Assembly: GCF_003086295.3 (NCBI RefSeq)
Contig: NC_092051.1
Coordinates: 12,516,810 to 12,580,809 of the forward strand
Length of the DNA: 64,000 nucleotides
DNA from: Arachis hypogaea
Taxonomy: Eukaryota > Streptophyta > Magnoliopsida > Fabales > Fabaceae
Direction: 5' to 3'
Shown: in pieces, positions 34,126 through 45,897 of the stretch
How positions within the stretch are numbered: position 1 is the stretch's first letter
Layout: each line of letters opens with the position of its first letter
Notes under the pieces: model-generated
Seen by the model: only the letters and a program-made list of their open reading frames with translations
Told to the model about the DNA's origin: nothing
Database searches by the model: none
Translations under genes and position numbers: made by a program

Positions 34126-35394
34126 AATTCAAGCTTAAGGTGGGAGTGGCTTCTTTGATAATGTTTATGTTGCTTTGCTGATTTTGTGCTTATCTTATAC
34201 GTGTTCTATTATGGCTATTTTTCCATTATCTAATTCTTATACTCGAAATTGCAGTTGAGAGTTTCCAGTACTGAAGAGTGCAGCCATTGTGAACAAGTTG
34301 TCATGGAGAAATTAGCAGCAGGTTCTTAGTGCAGGGAGGTAATTATGGATTAATCTTAAAGTGTGATTGTCAGAGTCATTGGTTTTGGTTTACTTTTGCA
34401 ACTGAGGATGAAGGGGGAAACCATATTGCCCTACTTCTTGAGCTATTTCCGTATTTTTTTTCTTTTGTTTTGACTTTATGTAAGTTGTGATTTTGCTGTA
34501 ATCCACCTTCACTACCATTGTTGGGTGAAAGTGAAGTTTGAAACTTATTATTGAAGAGACAGTGATGCATTTTACATAAAGCAGGAACTGGTTACTCATC
34601 TCAGCAGAAAAGGAAGAGGACTTCAATTTGTCTTTGATAGTTCTGCTTTACTATGTTTCAAGTAAAGAACAAAAGGCAACCAACCAAGTCCATCAAATTA
34701 CCACCATTATTGCTGCCTAAATTAGCATTTGACAATAATGAACTGAACAACAGCATTTTTGCATTATTATTTTTCTGGCTCAAGCATTCTCTTTTCTTCG
34801 TAAATAGAATGTAGAAGCTAACCATGACGTTTGGGAGAATGTAAATTCTTTCATCAAATGAAAAACATTCCTTTATATATGCTGTCTTCCATACAATATA
34901 TCTACTTTTCAAGCAAAATTAAACTTGTGATAATTATTTATGGGGCAAAAGTAAAACTTTACTCTCACCTACATGACAAACAAGATTTGAAAATAAATTA
35001 TCAGTGTTTTGTCAAACCAATTTTATCATTATTTCTGACAAGATTTGCATTTTGAGCTCATCAACGTTACAACGAAATGATAACAAAAATTACATGCTGT
35101 GGCCAAATTGATTGAAAGTTCAAAGGCGACGAACAAACAAGCTTTCATTGTATCTCCAATGTGAATGTAACAATAAAGATGTCAAAGATGCCAAGGTACA
35201 TAAGCACTTAAGATTCAGCTCTTGTTGCTACGCTAAATCAATTCTGTGGTGCTTAATTGCTTAGAGGAGCCTGTAATGAAGCTTTTGCTGGTTTTCGAGT
35301 ATGGAGGTGCGGCATAGATGGTGCCTAACATATTTTACAAGATTTACAGGCTTTATGAAGACTTCAACTTCCTCTATTTTAGCTGCGAGTTTCT
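34126..35394. other. Non-coding gap
   Basis: A possible short exon after an acceptor at about 34255 (LRVSSTEECSHCEQ, then a stop near 34329) follows the CLASSY-like gene, but I cannot place it in any family. The remainder is AT-rich with no supportable feature. Confidence 0.45.
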
Positions 35395-37234
35395 TCACAA
35401 ATTTGCTGTTACGCTTTGAGTGGTACCTTTCACTTCTCTTGGTTGTTCCATTGTATGTTTTATCTTCGCCATCTGCAGGCAAAGAAGTTCATGCACTTTT
35501 TCTTCAGCTACACAGTAAAAGCAATGAATCTTAGTAGTTAATTTAGTGCCAATTCCTATTCAAGAAGATCTACACTTAACCCTACCCATTTTCATCGACA
35601 AAAATGTTACTTGCTAGACACTGCCGTGGCTTTATTCTTATATAACCCGAACCATGAAAGATTCTAGCTGAAATATGAAATCTTGAAACAGATTTGCCTG
35701 ACCTCATTTAGTCCCTGTTGTGTTTTGACAGATACATGAATAGCTCCATCAGGACCTGATTTCCGGTACTTCTCCAGCTCAAATTCTGTGGGAGATGGCT
35801 TTTCTGTTGCATAGACCACAGGTGATGGCTTCAACAGATCAAATTTGGATACAACATCAAGCCACAAATGTCCACTAAACCTTTCTTTGATCTCTTTGTA
35901 TATTGAAAACTGCATAACCAAGTAACCAACCATCATCAACTGATGCTTTGTCAATATACATGGGAGTAAGAGTTACAAACATATGTAACATGTTTGATGC
36001 ATAAAATATACATGCATGCCTTGAGGAGCGTTGTTTTGATGTAAATAAAGTTGACATGCTACAGAAATAGGATAGGACATAGGATACTTATTAATGTCAA
36101 CTTGTTCGTCATTCTATAAATTTAAGGCACTTGATTATGTACACAATTATGTATTCAGCATATATGTACACACACTGATTGGAGTCTTGGGGATACTCCC
36201 AAGTAAATTTACACTACAATTAGTCCCATTTTAAGTTTCTTCAATTCTTTTTTCCTCAAACACCCAAATTCTACAATAAGACAAGAAGCAAGCCGTCTCC
36301 AACAAGGTGGAGTCGGGATCAAATAACATCATAGTGTTCTGTCTGGAATCACATTCATATTTGAACTATTAATATTTAAATCTCTTTTAATAATATCTCC
36401 TGTGATTTTCTTAGGTTTCTTGTAGCTCTAGCTACAGGATGACTGCGCAACAATATAAATTTAGTCCTCTTTCTAGTCTATTCAATTACACAAAAGTCTC
36501 ATATCCTTTATTATTAATTTACAAATTTTGCATTAAAAAAGAACCCCAAATATTGAATTAACCAGGACAGTCTAAACCAGTTTTGATTGCATTAGGTTGG
36601 TTTAGTTTTTTTAATTAAAAAAACCAATCTAATCCTGAGAAAATAATTCTAATTGGCTGAATCAGTTTAGTTGTTACATCAAAATTGATCCAAACCAAGT
36701 CATAAACACCAATAATAAAAAGCATGACTGGAATAAAGTAACGCTTAACAGACAGACAAAAAAATCTGAAGGATGAACATCAAGTGGTCAATCGTAATAT
36801 CTTTATCATGTAATTGTAGCTTATCATATATCAATATAGACCAAAAAGAGCCACAATGGACAATACTTCAAATACAATGGAAAATCTAAGGTAAAACTCT
36901 GAATTGTACATCTGAAACAAATATTCAAAGGATCATGAATACAGAAGCAATAAACATCTTAAAAACAAAATAAAAGGCTTTCACATACATCTAATTTAAA
37001 AGGAACCTGATGAGCTACATACAAAGTACATATTTCAATAATATTTATAGCCGGTAATTGAAAATTGAGTTTAAGCCTTAATTTAGTTATTTTATCAACT
37101 CAATTGTCATAAAAAGCACACCTGATCAGATGGTGAAGTGCCACACTCCCCAGAAAGGTCATGAACATATAAAACTGCTGTTGGAAGATGTGAAAGGACA
37201 GCAAGAGTCAACTTCTCTAAATAATTCCTGTCCT
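35395..37234 (-). pseudogene. NOG1-like GTP-binding protein, C-terminal exon fragments
   Basis: Minus-strand exons 37234-37122 (LEKLTLAVLSHLPTAVLYVH, then DLSGECGTSPSDQ) and 35909-35703 (FSIYKEIKERFSGHLWLDVV, then SKFDLL) have GT/AG borders and matching phase. They correspond to the G3-G4 region of plant NOG1/Obg-type GTPases of the At1g80770 kind, where the usual NKxD is read as SKxD. A last block near 35507-35395 (VHELLCLQMAKIK, then stop at 35395) looks like the C-terminus, but its acceptor phase does not join cleanly, suggesting decay. The P-loop part is absent. It forms the 3' end of the mosaic starting at the R1 repeat near 41928. Confidence 0.6.
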
Positions 37235-37714
37235 CTAAAAACCAGGAAAATAAAAGCATATAAATCATAAATTGAAGGACCTAAGTCATTTAAAACCACA
37301 TTAGAACAAGGAGAAACAATGGCAATTTATAAGAAACAATGACAAATCAACTAATTATTACAGTACTGGATGCCAATGCCTTTGTATACCAGATAAGGAA
37401 ACACCATGAAACATACATACATTTCAGGATTTTTTAATTAAAAAAGATTATACAATAACAAAGATCTTTGCACCTTTATGGAGACAATCTCTAACCATAA
37501 TCAGGTGAAATGATTAATAGGGAAAACCCGAAAACTTTTGAACATACCAAGCCTGAAGAATTAAGGTAGAATGTCCAGGACACACCAGAAACAAAAGCAG
37601 CAAAATGCACACCATAACTCCTAAACAATGATCTGCAGAGATGCAGAGCAGGGAAGGCACGAAAATCATGAAACCTACCAAACTAAAGAGGACTAACTAG
37701 AATTTGAAATTGGA

Positions 37715-38145
37715 TAGTGACGGGGAGGGTTGGCAAGCAGGCTGGCCCACCCTGCCCCCTATCCCGCCCGGCAAAAAAATCTGGGCCAAATATGCCGATC
37801 CATCCCAATTTTGGCGAACTGGCAAGTAGCCTACCAAAAATTATTTTTTAAAAATAATATTAAAAAAACAGTTTTCAAAAGAATTAAGCACTAATATTTT
37901 TTTTAAATGAAAAAATATTTTGAAAAAATGTTTTATTATTATATAATAAGTTACCAATATACCAAAAAACGTTTTATTGTTTCTTTAAATTTCTTTTTAG
38001 TTTTAAGTGTATAACTTTTGTAGAACAAAAAAGGTCACAAAAAAGTGGTGGCTGGCCTTAGGCAAGCTGTCTTTCGGGCTCAAATTCCATGCCCGACCCG
38101 CCTTTTATGACAAGTTGGCCTGGCAGGGTACCTTCAGACATTATT
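37715..38145. mobile_element. Decayed hAT-type miniature element
   Basis: GC-rich ends (ggttggcaagcaggctggcccaccc at the left, with cccgacccgcc...aagttggcctggcaggg at the right) enclose an AT-rich centre. This is the same architecture as the hAT element at 5952-6637, but the terminal repeats are degenerate and I find no intact 8-bp duplication, so the ends are approximate. Confidence 0.45.
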
Positions 38146-39397
38146 CTCCACTTTTATTTCTGTTCTTTCTCTGACTCACACTCTCTCAATATGGTATCTT
38201 AGTTTGTGTATCAACAATGGTGTTTTTTCAAATATTCTTGATTAGCCATCTCTCTCTCTCTCACACACACGTGTCTAAACAAAGCATATGTAGTAAGCAC
38301 GATTATTAGCAAAAATGAAAATAAAAATTAAATGAAGCACCAACCAGGAAATCACTTCACAAAGGAGTACAGATTTGGATATTCTAGATTTTATCTATAG
38401 TTTCTTATCCATGTACTCTGATTTGTCAAAACCAATGAAGCAAAGTAATCTACACGTAATGAACAAGAGAGTAGTCTCCAATTCATATGAAGCTTTTTTT
38501 TCCCTCCTACTATTTAATTGCACTCAATTTGATTTAAGAGAAGACTTCAATTTGCAAAAAAGAAAGGACTTGAGGTGAACTTGAAATGAGCAAAAAATAA
38601 GAGCTTTTTATTTGACCACCCCTTTCTACCCAAAAATAAGAGTATGGTCCATATAGAAGAAACAGATTACAATAACCTCACACATTGCCATTTTCAACCC
38701 CCAAAATAAATCATTGGGAAAAAAAAGAGAGAGAGAGAAAGCACGTAACTGTAAAACTGCATGATTTTGAAGTTGAGAATGAAAGATTAAAAATAGTTTC
38801 GATGAAGTTGCATCTAAACTTAGTGGTTCCAATAAAGAAGTACTGAAAGAAACATAATTAATGAATCAATATCTCCAAATTGCACAAGAACCTAATGCAT
38901 TCCACCATTTTTGATTGGTTATGTCTAAAAAACTACTGATGAAAAATTAATTTTAAAGCCCAAACTCATTTTTAAACAATGGAATTCCACAAAGCACTCA
39001 AATTTTATAAAGAACACTTAACACCAATAAGCAAGGTGCGGTGAGACAATGCCACGGAAAGAGAAAACCGCGAACATCCTTTAATGGTTTACAATCAATA
39101 GCAACAAGTAAACCACAAACTCCCACTATATATTTGAAGTATACGAGACACAAATACAAAGCCCAGCAATAACAATCATTGCATCCTAACACTATATAAC
39201 AACATTCTCTCCAAAACATGTAGGGAAAATAGGAGAATGGAGACCAACAATTCAAACTACCAAGACCTTAAAAGAGAAAAATGAATTAAGCATCATAAAA
39301 CAAAACCGCATGAACCCGACTATTTCAACAGACATTCTCCAACAAGAAAGCTTTCAGCTACTGCATAAATCATAATAGATAAACTTCTACTGCTGCT
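38146..39397. other. Non-coding gap inside the mosaic
   Basis: Intron-like AT-rich sequence with a (CT)n/(AC)n stretch near 38250. No exon is recognisable on either strand. Confidence 0.5.
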
Positions 39398-40579
39398 TCC
39401 AAATATCAGGTTATTAAACTTTGTAGGAGGTGGCACCAAGGATTCCACCATGGTTAACCATTTCATAGGTCTCTCCAAGGATTGGATTAAAAGGCTTCCA
39501 TGTTTTTTGGTATGCATAGTACACAGATATAGCCGGAAAGATGGCGCTCGATGGAAATGTAGCTGAGATGGAGAATCCTGATGATGCTGCAACAGAGAAA
39601 GGAGGCAACAGGGTAGCAGTGATTTGGTTGTGCATTTTCCATGGCCAACCGGGTAGTCCTTTGGAATGATCTATGCTGATCCTATCAGCTCTCTCCTGCC
39701 ATATATTTCAACATTCCTTTGAAGCCAGGATACAAAGATTTTTGCTGCATATAATAAAGCATGCCATCATGGAATTGATTACACTAGACAGTTCAATTTC
39801 AATGGATGCAGAGTGTTGCAACGTCTGAACCTTCTATGGATAGTATGTGAAAATATAATGTTGCTGAGCTCTTTATTATTCATCATTTTGTTTATGACTG
39901 ACACCAAATAATATTTTCAGGCACTTTTTTTAAAAAAAAAATTGAAATACGAAAATTAAATGATATAAACACACACAGATACAATTCCCTTTATATCCAA
40001 CAAGATCGATTGGCCAAAATTTCACAAAATTCATTACTTATACCTGAACATAAAAATCAACTTCTAACTTTAGGTATCATTCAAACGCATTAATGTGAAG
40101 TACTTGAAGGAAATGTGCAATCAACTCCAATTCGAAAATGAGATATCAGATAGCAAATTTACCTGATTGGGAAAGAAACTAGGATTCACGCCATTCCACG
40201 GAGAAGGATGCTCTTCAGTTGCAACCAGCCTTTTTGAAGATAGCTTACCAATTACCGAATTAACATTGGTTTCCACCTACAAACGGAGAGAGCCCGACAT
40301 GTTATGATCACTAGGTAGGACAAAGACGTGAAGAATTAATAGAACTATACAACAAACCTTCAAAAAGAGAAAGCCATATTTGAATGAAGGCTTGTGAAAG
40401 CATAATTTTGAATGAACCTTAAAAAAAGTGAAGATTTGATTTGATGTTCAACTATACCATTGTTCTTCCAGTATGCATGCTGTAAGGGACCCAGGGGAAC
40501 CGGAGTTTCCCCCTGTTTTCTTTCAGACCATGTCCTGGAGTTGCTATGCCCAAATTAAGTTCAAGATTAGGACTGCCAC
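39398..40579 (-). pseudogene. AP2-type transcription factor C-terminal exons fused to an oxysterol-binding-protein (ORP) fragment
   Basis: Exons 40579-40458 (NLELNLGIATPGHGLKENRG), 40276-40163 (VETNVNSVIGKLSSKRLVAT, then WNGVNPSFFPNQ) and 39695-about 39531 ([20 protein letters not shown], then [13 protein letters not shown]) match the region after the AP2 domains of APETALA2/TOE-like factors, with correct splice sites and phases. At about 39530 the open frame passes without a break into [20 protein letters not shown], the signature region of the ORP lipid-transfer domain. Near 39441 some 70 residues of ORP (including the HHPP motif) are missing and the frame shifts before [13 protein letters not shown]. 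The DNA-binding domains are absent. It is a captured, chimeric gene remnant. Confidence 0.72.
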
Positions 40580-41092
40580 CTGTAGAAAACAAACACAAAG
40601 GATGTTTGGTAATAGATTGTAGCCAATGAAGTGTATTCTATGTAAAGTATTTGGTTTCACCAACCACTTCACTAAAATTGAATTTTTGAAGAGATTTATT
40701 TTTTGAATTGTTCTGTTTTTGTCCTGTTCAGGTGGATTCTATTAGTACCAAAATTTTTAGAGATTTTGTTTTTTTTCAGAGATTTTGTTCATGATTGAAA
40801 ATAGCTAAGTGGCATCTTGCAGTGCATCACTTAGAATTTGTGAAATTAGTTGTGCATTAAGACACTATGCAGCATTTGAAAAATGAAACTATTGTCATCT
40901 AAATTAATTTTTCTATTAAGAAAATTGCATTCACAGTTTCAGAAACATATGCAGATAAAATAAGAATTCAACAATTTGTCAAAATTAACAACTAATATCA
41001 AATCACATAAATCAAACCAAATTACCCTAATTACAAAAATCACACCAATGCTATAATAATTCAAATCACAGAAATCATAGGGAGGGAATTAC

Positions 41093-41343
41093 CCGAAGGG
41101 AGAGGCTGACAACAGTGACGAAGAATGAGGAAGACGGAACCAGGAGGAAGGCGACGCTCTATGACGCAACGATGACCTCGATTGCAAGACCAGAGAGGAG
41201 ATAGGGAGAGATATTGAGTGCGACGCCACAGTGAGACATATGAGAGAGATCGAGCTCCGGCGGAAGAGAGCGAGACAGAGAGAGTCAATAGGAAGAGGAG
41301 AGAAGAAGACGAAGAATATGGAAAACCTGCCGATTCAAAGAAA
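41093..41343 (-). other. First-exon-like segment of the AP2/ORP/NOG1 mosaic
   Basis: On the minus strand this is C/T-rich and GC-richer, follows R1 copy C, resembles 9170-9260 (cttcttctctcctcttcc and gatctctctcat blocks), and ends at a plausible donor (TTCGG|GTAATT). It probably is the untranslated first exon of a transcript whose later exons are the AP2, ORP and NOG1 pieces. Confidence 0.5.
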
Positions 41344-41394
41344 GGGTTTCTGAAACCAGAGATGAAGAGTAAATGTGATTTTTGTTTTTTTTTT

Positions 41395-41928
41395 TTTTAT
41401 ATGTTTTTTGTTTTGCTGTTTAAATTATTTGAAATTATAAAAGAGCAATGTTAGGGGCTATTAATTTTTGTGATTGTTAGCCATTAACTAATCATTAATG
41501 ATGATTTGATGGTGTGAGATTGGTGTGAGATTTCCATCTAATGGCTCACCTTTCTCTACATGCTGGCCAAAATTCAATAAAACTACTGGTCCCTTAGACT
41601 TTTTCGTTATAAAATTATGATTAATTGAATTCTAAAATTTGATTAATTTAAAAGAGTATTTTTGTCTAATCAAATAAAATAAAGATATGTCACCAAAAAA
41701 ATAAAATAAGGATATTTAAGATTTTTTATAAAATTAAATAAAAATTATATTTTTATTTTTATTTAATTAAAAAGGGTATATTAGTAAAAGTAGTGATATA
41801 ATATATATTTAAAAAAGAAAAATTTAAATGCTGATGTGGAAAATAAATTCCACGTAACTTGTTACTACTTGTCTATATTTTTAATGTATGGATACGTATG
41901 AATTTATCATCTTACGGTAGCAAACACC
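41395..41928 (-). repeat. R1 dispersed repeat, copy C (with a nested miniature element)
   Basis: Read on the minus strand it starts GGTGTTTGCTACCG at 41928 and follows copies E and A through the TGGAATTTATTTTCCAC core and the caaaacaaaaaacat block. It is interrupted by a 164-bp element (41443-41606) and includes a small local duplication around 41670-41715. Confidence 0.8.
41443..41606. mobile_element. 164-bp miniature inverted-repeat element
   Basis: Flanked by the 8-bp direct repeat TTATAAAA (41435-41442, 41607-41614). Its ends are imperfectly inverted (GAGCAATGTTAGGGGC against GAAAAAGTCTAAGGGACC on the complement). The R1 copies at 6692 and 8741 lack it and show the uninterrupted site. 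It contains a tandem gatggtgtgagattggtgtgagat block. The 8-bp duplication suggests hAT. Confidence 0.8.
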
Positions 41929-42534
41929 TTTTTAATATTGATTAAGAGATAAATTTGTATATTTTCGGTTTAAAAAATGAATTTATATTTTAAATGAATT
42001 TTTTTCATGTTTTTTGATAAATTATGTTTTATTCATATAAATATTTTTTACTTAAAAAAAATAAAAAATAATTCCAACCGAATTTCATCCCAAACAAACT
42101 TAATAATATCCATTTTTATTGCATAAAGCCATAATGAAAACTATTCTCAGAAATTTGCCAAGTTTAAGTTAGCCAATTAGCCATAACCACTCTTGTAAAG
42201 CTGCTCCCTAATTAAAAATAAAAGCTAAAAACTGTTGTACCTACAATACATTGTGATTATAGCAAAGTTTTTAAATCGAATCGGTCATCAAACCGTTCTA
42301 ACTACTGATTTATTAGTTTAATTGGTTTGACTGTAGTTCAACAAAAAAAATTATTTTTAATAAAATAATACATAAAATATAAATACAGAGTAAAACATAA
42401 TTATAATCTAATATAAACTTTAAAATATCATCAAAAGTAAAAATATTACTTAAACCACAATATTATGATCTCTTTCAAAATACAAACTCAAAAGTCAAAT
42501 TAAAAAAAACAACCATAAAATGCCATATGATAAA

Positions 42535-42670
42535 CTATTTAAGATTATTCACAATCCTACACCACACAGTCACAGTTCATATATTAACTGACAACAATTA
42601 TTTAAGATTATTCACAATCCTAAACCACACAATAATGAAAAATTACAGTTCACAAATTAACTAATAACCC
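42535..42670 (+). repeat. Tandem duplication of a ~65-bp block
   Basis: The words tatttaagattattcacaatccta...cacacagtt/aat...acagttca...attaact occur twice in succession, at about 42537 and 42600, just before the GC-rich exon-like segment. Confidence 0.75.
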
Positions 42671-42692
42671 AGCAACTTTAACTCCACACAAC

Positions 42693-44795
42693 TAGAGGTG
42701 GCAGGAGTACCCGAACTCGGAGGTTCCCGACCCGCCCCTATCCGGTCGGGACAGGTAATTACCTGCTCCAGGTGCTGGGCGGGTTTTTTTGGGGCGGGTG
42801 CACTAGCGGGACGGGGCAGGGTCGGTGCTGGGGTGAACCAGCTCCTATTCGCCCCGGAGTATATATTATATATTATAATATAAAATAAAATATATAATAT
42901 AAATATATAAAAATTATTAAATATAAAAAATATATAAAAGAATTTTATAGTTGTGGGCTTGTGCTAGGGTTTCACGTTCAGAGTTTCACTCTTGACTCTT
43001 CAAAATTAAAATCCTAATTTCTTCTCCAGTTGAGCTTCTTCTTCTCCAACCCCGCTGGCTACCGTCGTTCTCAATCTTAGAGAAGGGCTTCGCCTCCGTT
43101 CTCCGTCCGAGAGCAGAGCTTCGCCGCCGTTTTCTGTCTGAGAGAAGAGCTTCGCAACCGTTCTGCATCTGAGAGCAAAGCTTCGCCGTCCTCCTCCATC
43201 CTTCGCCGTGAGCCCGTCGCCGTCGCCGTCGCCGTCGCCGTCGTTGTGAGTCCGTCGCTGTTTCTGCATCCTGCAAATCACTAGATCTGTAAGTTTCTCT
43301 TTCTCTTTCTCTCCTATTATGAATCTGCAACTAAACCCTGGAACTAGAACACTGGATCTGTAACTAGAACTCTGTAACTGTGAGTTAATATACTACTATT
43401 TGATGTTGATAGGTCAGGTTGTTCTGTTTATCTGAGTCATGTTAGGAGGTGTTTGCAACGTTCATACTTATATTGTTTCTACCGTGGCTAGATATATAAT
43501 GTTTATTCTGGATTTTCTGGTTTTACATTAAAATTTCATAATGATATGTGCAATGGCTACGGAACACAGAGGTAGAGGAATGTCTCTACCCACACCCACA
43601 CCCACACGAACAAAGAACCTTTTCCTTTTTTCTCTATTAATAACTGTTAACTCATCATTTACATATTAATTATTAATTAACAATATACATCATTCTAAAT
43701 AAATAGCTGATGGATAGGGATGAAATACTATTATTGTTTTCTTTATGTAATGAGCTCTATTATTGTTCGCTTTTGGCTTCGATTCAATTTTCATTTATCA
43801 ATTATTTAAAGGAAAGTTTGTGATGTACATTGAGACATCCAATTTGCACGAGGGCCTCTGTTTTGTTATCTTGTGTTTTTTATCTCTTGGCAGAAATTCA
43901 TTACATTTTTTCTTTTATTTTCTTCTTCTTCAATGACATTATAGCTTCTCCTTTTAATAATTGCCACTCCTACTTCAATGACAACATTAGACAATAATAA
44001 TCATATTTTCATTCTAGAATGATATGCATCAAAGGAAGAAAAGATCCTTCTTATTATTGACAAATCATGTACTTTGAATTATTATTGTTCTGTTTATCTG
44101 AGTCATGTGCTTATGAATTATTATTGGCAACTGAATCTAGACAATTATTCATTCTAATAATTTAAAGTCTTATACTATAATAGCACTTAATTATTTTTTT
44201 CCCTCTGCTTTACATTTACCCCTCATGTGCTTGAATGACGAAATACTTATAATTTATAATACTATATAGTGGTGTGTTGTGTTATTATTTGTTTCAACTT
44301 ATATTAAGAAGACTAATATGCTGTTTATTGTCATCATATATTACTTGAATTATTTTTGTTTGTTTATATTGAAGGCTATTTTATGAAGATGTGAAAAGTG
44401 ATAAAAAATAAGGATTGAAGGCTATTTTATATCTAATATTGTAATTTCTTTATTATGTTGTTAAATTTATAGTGATCTAACACTAGCTTTTTTTTTTAAA
44501 TTCAAGTTATTTGAGCTAATGACATTGTATGAATTTTATGTCTGTATTATAATTTATCAATGAATTTTAAATTTTTGTCTTCATTTATATATGAATATGT
44601 AAAAATTAAAATGATATTGATTTTTATAGCGGCGGGTAGGGGCGGGGCGGGACGGGTATCCGCAGGGGCGGGTTAGGGTACTGTAGTTTACTACCCGCGG
44701 GTAGTGATAGGGCGGGTAGTACTTGAATAAAAGGACGGCGGGGCGGGGTCGGGTAGGCCAAAAACCCACCCCTACATGCCCCACTGCCACCCTTA
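42693..44795. mobile_element. hAT element (2103 bp) inserted in the exon-like repeat
   Basis: Terminal inverted repeats TAGAGGTGGCAG and (complement of right end) TAAGGGTGGCAG are flanked by a perfect 8-bp duplication CACACAAC (42685-42692, 44796-44803). The related sequence at 9308-9645 has a single CACACAAC at 9334-9341 with matching sequence on both sides, i.e. the pre-insertion site. GC-rich subterminal cgggcgg-type motifs are like those of 5952-6637. The interior holds a C/T- and GCC-rich stretch (about 43015-43290, with a gccgtc microsatellite at about 43207-43243) that looks like a captured leader exon, but no transposase. Confidence 0.93.
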
Positions 44796-45115
44796 CACAC
44801 AACGGCTAAATGCGAACCCAACCCTCCCATCACCCTCCAGCTCCTCCTTCCTCTTACCGTCATCGATCTCACTCCCTCACCTTCGTCCAGCTCCGGCCGC
44901 CGTCGCGGAAACGAGCTTCGAAGCCACCGTCGTTATTGTGCAGCTTTGTTCCACCATCGTGCAGCTACTGTTTCAGCTTTGAAAGCACCGTCGCGCAGCT
45001 CTGTTCCATCGTCGCCGGCGCTATCTCTGTTCCACCTGTCATCCCTTCGGTCGTGCCCTTGTCCCCCCTCTTGCTTAGGATCTGCTCTGCTCTGTTCTAG
45101 GGCTTCTAGCTTCTA
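44796..45115 (+). repeat. GC-rich exon-like repeat, distal part after the hAT
   Basis: Continuation of the segment shared with 9341-9645 (ggctaaatgcgaac, then gcgcagctctgttccatcgt and ggcttctagcttctag). It ends at CTAG|GTATT, a plausible splice donor. The homology goes on to about 45170. Confidence 0.8.
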
Positions 45116-45736
45116 GGTATTCTTTTTTAATAATAATTGTGGAATAATTGTTGTTAGTTAATCTGTGAACTTGTTATGGGTTGAATAACTGTTGAATAAG
45201 TGTTAATTAATCTGTGAATCTTGCTGTTTTTACTGTGAATTACTCCATTGTTAATGATTCTGATAATTCATCCGCAGAAGGTGATGGGGTCTTCAGGCTT
45301 GAATCCTTTGAAACTAAGTGTTGCATGTGGGGTATGCCTGTTTTGTGTCTTCTTCACTGCTGTGCTCTGTTGACCGTTGTGCTGTGTTTTTGTGTTCAAT
45401 TAAAATTTTCTTGAGAATTTAGCTTTGCCATGCTTTGATAAATTGTGCCAATTATGCATTTCTTGAAATTGGTATGTCTCTGTAGATTCTAAATAATGTG
45501 TTTCATGTTTCTGATTTTGATAATTTGAGTAGTTTATGAAGCATAGTTCACTGTTATTGTAAATGATTTGGGACTGCTTTTGAGGAGTGTATGAAGCAGA
45601 TTATTGCTGTGTTTGGAGTTGTATATTAATTAAATTAGTTAATTTGTTATTTGAGCCATGTTACAGCTTGTTGTTAAATAAAGTTTAAAGCTTCAATATC
45701 CATTTATTAGTTGGCTATGTTAATATTATTAATAAA

Positions 45737-45897
45737 GATGATTTGGAGAGGGATTGTAGAATTTGTCACATAGGTTTGGAGAGTGATAGTTCTGAGTCTG
45801 ATGTTCCAATTGAATTGGGTTTGTGCTTGTAAAGATGATTTTGTTGCTGCTCACAAAGTATGTGCCGAGACATGGTTTAAGATTAAGGGGAATTTGA
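45737..45897 (+). pseudogene. RING-CH (RINGv) E3 ligase exon fragment
   Basis: Translates as DDLERDCRICHIGLESDSSE, then VPIELG, a frameshift near 45825, then CKDDFVAAHKVCAETWFKIK. This is the first half of a RING-CH zinc-binding domain of plant MARCH-like ubiquitin ligases (C-x2-C ... C-x-C ... H-x2-C ligands). The one-base frame change and absence of the rest of the domain make it non-functional. It lies inside the inverted-ended element 42263-46515 with several intron-like flanks, so capture is the likely origin. Confidence 0.65.

Noticed and set aside
42986..43330. Antisense Arg-rich frames of 114 and 91 codons in the hAT
   Set aside because: Arise from a gccgtc/cttcgcc-rich leader-like sequence; low complexity and no family.
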